In this document: piece by piece, positions 18,325 to 24,783 of the stretch | Position numbering within the stretch: position 1 is the stretch's first letter | Layout: each line of letters opens with the position of its first letter | Origin: Hymenopellis radicata | Taxonomy: Eukaryota; Basidiomycota; Agaricomycetes; Agaricales; Physalacriaceae | Reading direction: 5' to 3' | Assembly: GCA_015501595.1 (NCBI GenBank) | Contig: JADNRX010000731.1 | Location: forward strand, 1 to 24,783 | Length of the DNA stretch: 24,783 bases | Program-made: the position numbers and the translations under genes | The notes under the pieces: generated by a model | Seen by the model: the letters and a program-made list of their open reading frames with translations, nothing else | The model's database searches: none | What the model was told of the DNA's origin: nothing

Positions 18325-21300
18325 ATGGCGGACTCCAGCTCATCGTCATATCGAATTGAGCATCTCAACGACACCAACTACATCCCGTGGAAGCGACGAA
18401 TTCTCGCAATTCTCCGTGACAAAGACCTCCTAGAGTATGTTGACGGAACCACGCAGGAACCGGTCCCAGCAGATCCCAACGCAATCACTTCAACCGAGAC
18501 CACGGCCATCAAGGAGTGGAAGAAGAAAGATGGGAAAGCACAGAGCCAGATAGAGCTCGCGCTAGGGGACAGTCAGATGGTACATATCTCGGGCGCAACT
18601 ACAGCCGCCGAGATGTGGAGTCAACTTAGAACTGTGAAGGAAATGAGAGGTTACCTAGGCGTCATGTCGTATCGACGCAAGCTTTATCGGACTGTAGCAG
18701 ACGATTCAACGGACATACCAACTCACATCACTGAACTCCGTGAGATCAAGGACCAGCTCGCCATCATGGGTCTGAGCATATCCGACATCGAATTCCTAAT
18801 CGTCCTGATTACATCGCTGCCCGAATCGTGGGATAACTTCACGAGCACACATCTAGGAACCCATAGTCTCAACACAATCACTCTGCCGAGTACGGGAAGT
18901 ACGTCGGGCACCACATCTATGAGCCCCCAAGTTATCTCATCATTTGAACTCACCGCCTTGATTCTTGATGAAGATCGCCGTAGAAAAGAGAAGTCTGGTG
19001 AAGCTGCAGGAGGCTCATCAGCAATGTTTGCCAAGAACGGTAAGCATACCCACAGGAGGGACGAATCGGACCCGAGCTGCTTCAATTGCGGCAAGCGAGG
19101 TCATATGGCGAAGGATTGTTGGGCGAAAGGTGGCGGAATGGAAGGAAAAGGGCCAAGAGGAAAAGGAAAGGGAAAAGGGAAGAGGGATGAGAAGCATAGC
19201 TCGAATATGAGCGCTCACCAGTCCGGCGACGACAAGGATCGTCAGCACTCCGCTTTTACAGCCTCTGACAAACCCCACTTCGACGCACGCCTATCTCGAG
19301 ACACATGGTTAGCCGATTCAGGAACCACAACACACATAGCCAACAATCGCGCGTTCTTCAAGACGTTCGAGCCAATCACCGGTGAATCGATTACAGGCCT
19401 TGGAGACAGTAGCATACGAGCTGTCGGTCGTGGTACAGTAGTACTCGAAGACTGTATTAATGGTCAACGAGTAACCTCAGAGTTACGAAACACACTGTAC
19501 GCACCTGATGCTATAAATAATCTACTGTCCATTTCTCGTGTCGATGACGCCGGCGGATCTGTTACTTTTGAGAATGGAAAGGTTCTGATCAAGTCAAAGT
19601 CAGACCACGTCATGATAGAAGGCATGAAGAAGTACCGCTTATACTGGCTGAACGCACGAGCTCAGCAGTCAGCACACAGCGCACACATGGCAACCGCGCC
19701 AGATAAAAACACCTGGGAAGCTTGGCACCGAAAGTTCGGTCACATCTCTAAATCCACGTTAGAACTCCTTGTCAAAGACGGCGCTGTCGAAGGACTCACA
19801 CTGGATCCTAACAGTGCACCAGTTACTAACTGTGAAGCCTGTATCCAAGCGAAAGCGCATCGTGCATCGTTCCCACACGAATCCACTCGAAAATCCGATA
19901 GCCCCGGCGAAGGCACCCACAGCGACCTCTGGGGCCCCGCACGCGTAAAATCCACAGAAGGAAACCACTACTACATCTCATTCACAGATGATGCCAGCCG
20001 CCGAATGACAGTCTTGTTCTTGAAGTCAAAGGACCAGGCAAAGACACGTGTTATCGAACACATCGAATGGTTAAAGAACCAGTTCGGGTATCGACTTAAA
20101 TGGCTGCGCGTTGACGAGGGAAAAGAGTACCTAAACAAAGCCTTGAAAGATGAGTTAGCTTCACGCGGTATTGAGATACACGCAACGGCACCTTATTCCC
20201 CGTCACAGAATGGCGTTTCGGAACGCCTTAACAGAACACTTCTCGAACTCGCTAGAGCCATGTTGCTTGCGAAGAATCTCCCCGGCAGTCTCTGGGAACA
20301 CGCTATTACCCACGCTGCCTACATCCGCAATCGATCGCCTACAAAAGCATTGCTGAAGGGAACCACACCACATGAAGCCTTCACAGGCAAGAAACCGGAC
20401 GTATCGCACTTCCAAGAATTCGGATGTGAAGTGTGGATCTTTCGGGAAGATGTCAAGAAATTGTCAAAGCTTGAGGCCCGCGCGACGAAACAGATCTTTG
20501 TCGGATTCGAAGACGGCCCCAAAGCAGTTAGATATTATGATACCAAGACACACCATGTCAAGATTTCAAGAAACTATCGATTTGTCGATCCTGAGAAAGT
20601 ACAAGTACTCGAAGAAGAGCACAGACGACCGGCTGAGGGGGAGTCAGACACTTCCACCCAATCGTCGGCGCCATCCACATCACCATCGCCATCTGTTTCA
20701 TCATCAGAATCTGACGAAACATCAGTAAAATCAGAACGCGTACCGTTACCGCCACTAGCCACACCTAAGCCGAACCCACTAAACACAATTCCATCACGCG
20801 TTCTTACTCGACCTATCAAAGATGTTAATTATCGACAGTACGGAAACCCAGACGCACGCTTACCAAAAGCAGACCGTCCAAATCGAGGTTCCGAACATCA
20901 AGCATCGAAAGCCGTCGAAGATGAGAACATAGCACACTACGCATTTCGTGTAGCGGCTGGAGATCTGGCACATGGCGACCCAAGAATTCCACAGTCCGTA
21001 AACGAGGCACGCGCGTCGCCGGCATGGCCGGAATGGGAACGCGCGATGAATGTGGAACTCGACACGCTCTCCAGGATGGGAACATGGAAACTCGAGGAAT
21101 GCCCAGCCGACAGAAAACCAGTCGGCTGTCGCTGGGTGTTTGACCTAAAGACAAATCAGCAAGGAGAGATCACGAAGTATAAAGCAAGACTTGTCGCAAA
21201 AGGATACTCACAGATCCCCGGTATTGACTACTCGGAAACTTTCTCCCCTATTGTCCGACTCGAGTCAATTCGCGCACTCCTAGCCATCGCCGCCGTCGAA

Positions 21301-22563
21301 GACCTTGAGATCAAGCAGCTCGACGTCAAAGGAGCATACTTGAACGGCGAGCTTGAAGAAGAAATATACATGGCGCAACCGCCAGGGTTTGACGATGAAT
21401 CCGGAAGGGTATGTCGACTCCAAAAGACACTGTATGGCCTGAAGCAATCAGGGCGCGAGTGGAACAAGAAATTACACTCGATACTCACCGGATTAGGATT
21501 CAAACGCGTCGAAGTAGACCACGGAGTCTACATCCGCAGAATCAAGGATCAGTTCACAATAATTACAGTATGGGTCGATGACTTACTGTTATTCAGCAAT
21601 TCCACCACCATGATATCTGCCGTCGAAGCCGCGTTGAAACAAGAAGTCGAAATCAACGAAATCGGTGAACCCAAAAAGATTATCGGCATCGAAATCTATC
21701 GCGACCGAGCCAAGCGCATGATCCAGATATCCCAAGAGCACTATATCGATGGCATCCTCCGGCGCTTTGGATATGAGAATATGTCGACCGTCACGACGCC
21801 CATGGATCCAAATGTTGTCCTACAAAAGTCAGAATCAAGCAGCAAAGAAACCAACGAGCAAGGCCATAGCTATGCGGAGCACATTGGCTCACTAATATGG
21901 CCGGCGTCCATAAGTCGTCCAGACATCGCATATGCTGTGTCAAGAGTGGGAGCATACAGCGGTAATCCAGATGAGAGTCACTGGACAGCGGTGAAAAGAA
22001 TCTTTCGGTACCTGAAAGGTACGCGTGGCCTCCGGATCACTTATGGCGGAACCGATCCGGAACGGGATCAATCGATCTCTCTTTTCAACTCCTATGGCGC
22101 GTATAGCGACGCCGACTTTGCTGCCAACCCGGACGACCGTAAATCAATTTCTGGACATGTCTACCTACTTGGAAACGGACCCATCGCGTGGCATTCAAAA
22201 CGCCAACCCACTGTCGCGCTCAGCACAGCTGAAGCCGAATATTCCGCGCTAACGAGCGCTACTCGTCAAGCTATCTGGCTTAGACATCTCTTTGAGGCTC
22301 TTGGATTCGGAAATCCTGAGGAGCCAACCCTCATCTATTCAGATAATCAATCCGCTATCACCATCGCGCACGACCCGCAGTACCACGCACGATCCAAACA
22401 CTTCGACATTGAGAATCATTTCATTCGCGAAAAGATTGAAACCGGTATCATACACGTTGATTACTGCCCTACTGACGAGATGGTTGCAGACATTTTCACC
22501 AAAGCTCTGCCCCGACCTAAACACGACAAGTTCACGATGGAAATGGGGTTACTAGCAGCTTGA
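18325..22563 (+). CDS. Copia Gag-Pol polyprotein, intact
   Basis: A 1,412-residue single frame, so Gag and Pol are fused with no frameshift signal. Residues 1-200: Gag of the UBN2/copia type (LNDTNYIPWKRRI start). Residues 252-265: CCHC zinc knuckle CFNCGKRGHMAKDC, then a basic KGKGKGKR run. D331: protease active site (LADSGTTTHIA). Residues 464-515: HHCC pre-integrase zinc finger (WHRKFGHIS...CEAC). Integrase triad D534 (HSDLWGP), D597 (RVDEGKEY) and E633 (NGVSERLN), a DD35E spacing. Reverse transcriptase about 895-1140 with RWVFDLKTN, KARLVAKGYSQ, QLDVKGAYLNG and WVDDLLLF (D1085, D1086). RNase H about 1230-1385 with YSDADFAANPDDRKS (D1262), STAEAEYSAL and IYSDNQSA. It makes particles, copies the RNA into DNA and inserts it. 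All key residues are present. Confidence 0.96.
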   Translation: MADSSSSSYRIEHLNDTNYIPWKRRILAILRDKDLLEYVDGTTQEPVPADPNAITSTETTAIKEWKKKDGKAQSQIELALGDSQMVHISGATTAAEMWSQLRTVKEMRGYLGVMSYRRKLYRTVADDSTDIPTHITELREIKDQLAIMGLSISDIEFLIVLITSLPESWDNFTSTHLGTHSLNTITLPSTGSTSGTTSMSPQVISSFELTALILDEDRRRKEKSGEAAGGSSAMFAKNGKHTHRRDESDPSCFNCGKRGHMAKDCWAKGGGMEGKGPRGKGKGKGKRDEKHSSNMSAHQSGDDKDRQHSAFTASDKPHFDARLSRDTWLADSGTTTHIANNRAFFKTFEPITGESITGLGDSSIRAVGRGTVVLEDCINGQRVTSELRNTLYAPDAINNLLSISRVDDAGGSVTFENGKVLIKSKSDHVMIEGMKKYRLYWLNARAQQSAHSAHMATAPDKNTWEAWHRKFGHISKSTLELLVKDGAVEGLTLDPNSAPVTNCEACIQAKAHRASFPHESTRKSDSPGEGTHSDLWGPARVKSTEGNHYYISFTDDASRRMTVLFLKSKDQAKTRVIEHIEWLKNQFGYRLKWLRVDEGKEYLNKALKDELASRGIEIHATAPYSPSQNGVSERLNRTLLELARAMLLAKNLPGSLWEHAITHAAYIRNRSPTKALLKGTTPHEAFTGKKPDVSHFQEFGCEVWIFREDVKKLSKLEARATKQIFVGFEDGPKAVRYYDTKTHHVKISRNYRFVDPEKVQVLEEEHRRPAEGESDTSTQSSAPSTSPSPSVSSSESDETSVKSERVPLPPLATPKPNPLNTIPSRVLTRPIKDVNYRQYGNPDARLPKADRPNRGSEHQASKAVEDENIAHYAFRVAAGDLAHGDPRIPQSVNEARASPAWPEWERAMNVELDTLSRMGTWKLEECPADRKPVGCRWVFDLKTNQQGEITKYKARLVAKGYSQIPGIDYSETFSPIVRLESIRALLAIAAVEDLEIKQLDVKGAYLNGELEEEIYMAQPPGFDDESGRVCRLQKTLYGLKQSGREWNKKLHSILTGLGFKRVEVDHGVYIRRIKDQFTIITVWVDDLLLFSNSTTMISAVEAALKQEVEINEIGEPKKIIGIEIYRDRAKRMIQISQEHYIDGILRRFGYENMSTVTTPMDPNVVLQKSESSSKETNEQGHSYAEHIGSLIWPASISRPDIAYAVSRVGAYSGNPDESHWTAVKRIFRYLKGTRGLRITYGGTDPERDQSISLFNSYGAYSDADFAANPDDRKSISGHVYLLGNGPIAWHSKRQPTVALSTAEAEYSALTSATRQAIWLRHLFEALGFGNPEEPTLIYSDNQSAITIAHDPQYHARSKHFDIENHFIREKIETGIIHVDYCPTDEMVADIFTKALPRPKHDKFTMEMGLLAA

Positions 22564-22570
22564 GGGGGAG
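22561..22570 (+). other. Polypurine tract
   Basis: The polypurine run GAGGGGGAG directly abuts the 3' LTR and overlaps the TGA stop of Gag-Pol. It would prime plus-strand DNA synthesis. Confidence 0.85.
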
Positions 22571-22847
22571 TGTTGGGACGAGAGCCTTCGGGCTGCTCGG
22601 ACAACCCGCTAGTGCTGCGTAGCGCAGCCTAGTATGAGTCGTATCGACTCACAGACATTTACTGACTCCTTATGAGTCATAGACTTTTAGTATATAAGTT
22701 CGATGTATGAACAAGGATAAATTAATTCTTTCTACCCATGATCACAACCGTACACATACAAGATTAGTGTACTAGCAAACTACCTACGAAATCAGTCCGG
22801 ACGTTCACCGCGTCCGTTACATCAACTATCGACTATCTGCGCCAACA
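22571..22847 (+). repeat. 3' LTR of the copia element
   Basis: 277 bp, and I found no mismatch to the 5' LTR when reading both. LTRs are identical at insertion, so the element is recent unless gene conversion has acted. Confidence 0.95.
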
Positions 22848-22852
22848 CGCTT
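22848..22852. other. Right target-site duplication CGCTT
   Basis: Second copy of the 5-bp duplication; counting it once restores the KDZ codon phase across the insertion. Confidence 0.93.
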
Positions 22853-24783
22853 CATGAAGCATAGGCCTGTCGCGGCGTTAATACCCAGAAACGTTCAAGC
22901 AAAAGGCTCATACCCATCCCAATCAGCTTGCACCAGTTATGGAAACCAAACTGGTCGTCAAGCGTATCAGCTCGAGAGCCTGGCCCCATTTCTTTCACAC
23001 TGCTCGCACACATCCGAACAAATGCCCACAGGCGCTCAATGGCCTCTCCATCCGTACGTCCCACTCCCGGCTGAATCCCCATAGCCCACGAAATCTGACA
23101 AGCTAATTGGTGCCCAGGGCAATGACCCTTCGGAATTGCGGCATTCAGCTCCATATGCTCCGGTAATTGAAGGTGTTCGGGGAGATCAGACATCCGTTCT
23201 AGGAAATGCTTGATCCATTGGCAGGCTATGTCATAAGAGAAGAGGACGTCGTTGAGGTCGTGACTGTCTTGGAGCGCCGAACAAACGGCATAGTCCGTGT
23301 TGCAGAATCTAAACATCGTCAATCAGAAGGTGACATACCTAATCCACACAATTATACCACGAACCTTTCGCCTCTCTGCAAGTTCCCAACACCCTGACTA
23401 CAGACCATCTCGTGGCGGGAACAGCAGACCTCGATGACCCCGGTCGATCTAAGCCCCGTATGACACTTCGCATCGGCGTGAGCGATTGCTTTAAAGCCGC
23501 TGCAGGTACTGATCTGTAAGGACAATCAATGGTTAACGATCATCTACGAAAGTAGATATAAAACCCACATCTTTCTGAGTCGCATGCTTTAAGACATGCA
23601 TCCCGTAATCACCAATATCTTCCAACATATATCCAGCCCCGGGGTGGAGTGACGGGTCAGTTGACTGATTCGAGCGAAACAAATTCGTCAGACGGAAACA
23701 GGCGTCGACCGACACGACCTTCCGGTAAAGATACCTGCGGAATCTATTAGAATTGAATACCCCAATTAAGGTAAGTCAACGCACTGGTCCACGCGTTCCT
23801 TCCAATCCGGTGGGAGGTTCACAAATGGGATAGGACAAGCAGGGCACTGAACAGTCAGCTCGCCACGACTGAACCGGCTGGCACCGTCCTTTTGGCTGCC
23901 TTTACCCGCTCGCATCATCATCTTGAGGTGGCGATACTGACGTATCATACGCAAGAATGGCTGATATCGTTTCTAAGGCAGAAGCATGAATATTCGCAGT
24001 GTAGCAATAATCGCGAGAAATTCACCTTGGGGACTTGGATACCTAGCGCATCCGTTATATAAACCATGGTCTTGTAGAAGTTATACGCCGACAACTTCCC
24101 ATTCAAAGTCAGGCCATGAAATAGATCCAGGACGTCCAGTGTCGCGCACGTCGCCGGCAGTTGTACTGTAGCCGGATACCAACCAAAACGCAGTAGTTGT
24201 TGACGGCGCGGTGTGGACTGGAGACAGTTGCAATATCGCACCGAGACCTCGTGCAAACCCGTGGTGTGCATCACAACCATAGCATGAGGATCCACGCGGG
24301 GCATGATACAGCGGGAGCCATCTTCGTGCCCAAGATATAATCGCAACCCCATGGACCGTAGAGTAGTCTTCTGGAATTTTTCCCCGTCCCAATGCTAGAG
24401 CAAAGAAATGAGCGCCACACTTCAACAACTAAGATCTTCACGTACTCCAATTATGTGTAGAGGCAACCTGGCGTGCTCAGCCAAGCAACATTTCTTGCAA
24501 AGTAAACGATACCGGGAGCACTCCTTGCAGCGATAGAGCGCATTATCGGGTAGGGCGCAAGCATGGCATTTAGTCGTCTCAGAGCCACCGCGACCTTTCA
24601 ATCGCAACAACTCGTAGAGGAATTCTTGAGAATAATTCCGTCCTCCAAATCGACCCTTCCAGACATCCATGGCACGCCGCTGTCCTTCGATTCAGATGGT
24701 GAAGCAAAAAATGGAAATGAATCGCACTCTTCCTGTTGGCGGCCTTGTTTGTACGCGCTTCTCAACCAACTCCTCTGCTCCAC
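22848..24783 (-). CDS. KDZ transposase with CxC2 cluster, 5' and catalytic part (incomplete at edge, split by copia)
   Basis: Exons in the window: 24783-24728 (partial), 24679-24446, 24394-24026, 23972-23785, 23734-23569, 23513-23365, 23308-22914 and 22866-22848; introns are 47-56 nt and every phase agrees. First comes the CxC2-type cysteine cluster (CHACALPDNALYRCKEC, then LCKKCCLAEH and HWDGEKF), then LRLYLGHEDGSRC and LRFGWYPATVQLPAT. Next are FLRMIRQYRHLKMMMRAGKG and CPACP. The catalytic part has VVSVDACFRL (first Asp), ISTCSGF, VGNLQRGERFCNTDYA, VLFSYDIACQWIKHF (second Asp) and GVGRTDGEAIERLW (Glu), then EMGPGSRADTLDDQFGF. These are the hallmarks of basidiomycete KDZ (Kyakuja-Dileera-Zisupton) transposases, nuclear RNase-H-fold DNA transposases. 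The last exon (GLCFMK) is cut by the copia LTR in a CGT codon and continues at 17934. The start lies beyond the window. Confidence 0.9.

Larger units (their letters stand above)
17940..22847 (+). mobile_element. Complete Ty1/copia LTR retrotransposon
   Basis: A 4,908-bp element bounded by TG...CA LTRs of 277 bp and flanked by the duplication CGCTT. In order it has the 5' LTR, a tRNA-iMet half-molecule primer site, a leader of about 95 nt, one Gag-Pol frame, a polypurine tract overlapping the stop codon, and the 3' LTR. I found no difference between the LTRs when reading them side by side, and the reading frame has no stop. This is a young and possibly active copy. It sits antisense inside an exon of a KDZ transposase gene. 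Confidence 0.95.

Noticed and set aside
22852..22913. Premature stop in the KDZ gene (frame ending ...RQAYAS) just before the LTR
   Set aside because: A 47-nt GT-AG intron (22913-22867) removes it and restores the conserved frame, so it is not a mutation.
23735..23784. Frameshift in the KDZ gene between the CPACP segment and the first catalytic Asp
   Set aside because: Using the GTGCGT donor at 23784 gives a phase-perfect 50-nt intron, so no frameshift is needed.
1..24783. CRISPR array, rRNA genes or a bacterial-type operon
   Set aside because: No spaced repeat array, no rRNA-like sequence, and intron-rich eukaryotic gene structure throughout.

Overview
The window looks like nuclear DNA of a filamentous basidiomycete, probably Agaricomycetes. 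Genes are split by many very short introns (about 46-58 nt, GT-AG with one GC-AG). The mobile-element families are those typical of mushroom genomes: a KDZ transposase with a CxC2-type cysteine cluster, a Tnp2/CACTA-like transposase, a Ty1/copia retrotransposon and tRNA-derived SINE-like heads. A TET/JBP-like dioxygenase of the type expanded in basidiomycetes is also present. There are no bacterial-style operons.

Left part (1-2,300) is ordinary host DNA on the minus strand: an intronless SEC72-like TPR gene (341-1129) and a six-exon gene for a small nucleoplasmin-like (NPL) domain protein (1396-2295). A 51-bp element is repeated almost perfectly on either side of the SEC72-like gene. From 2,964 to 7,118 a plus-strand Tnp2-type transposase gene is split into at least six exons. 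It carries one apparent frameshift near its 3' end, so this copy is probably decaying.

The middle (7,655-15,936) carries only minus-strand genes: a TET/JBP-like 2OG-Fe(II) dioxygenase, a degenerate copy of the splicing factor SNW1/Prp45, a small Arg-rich protein with YR-x-x-NRE-like repeats, an unknown membrane protein, and an acidic/proline-rich protein ending in a GLPRNFYD module. Between 15,979 and 16,471 lie short direct and inverted repeats and two tRNA-like pol III promoter heads.

The right part (16,472-24,783) is a nested transposon. A KDZ transposase gene (minus strand, 5' end beyond the window) is cut in one codon by a complete Ty1/copia element (17,940-22,847, plus strand). The copia element has two 277-bp LTRs that I read as identical, a 5-bp target duplication CGCTT, a half-tRNA-iMet primer site, a polypurine tract and one intact 1,412-codon Gag-Pol frame. 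Apart from this insertion the KDZ frame reads through all splice junctions seen, so the insertion looks recent. A TET/JBP gene on the same strand as a KDZ transposase recalls the published association of these families in fungi. Whether the whole minus-strand block is one large KDZ-borne element cannot be decided from this window.
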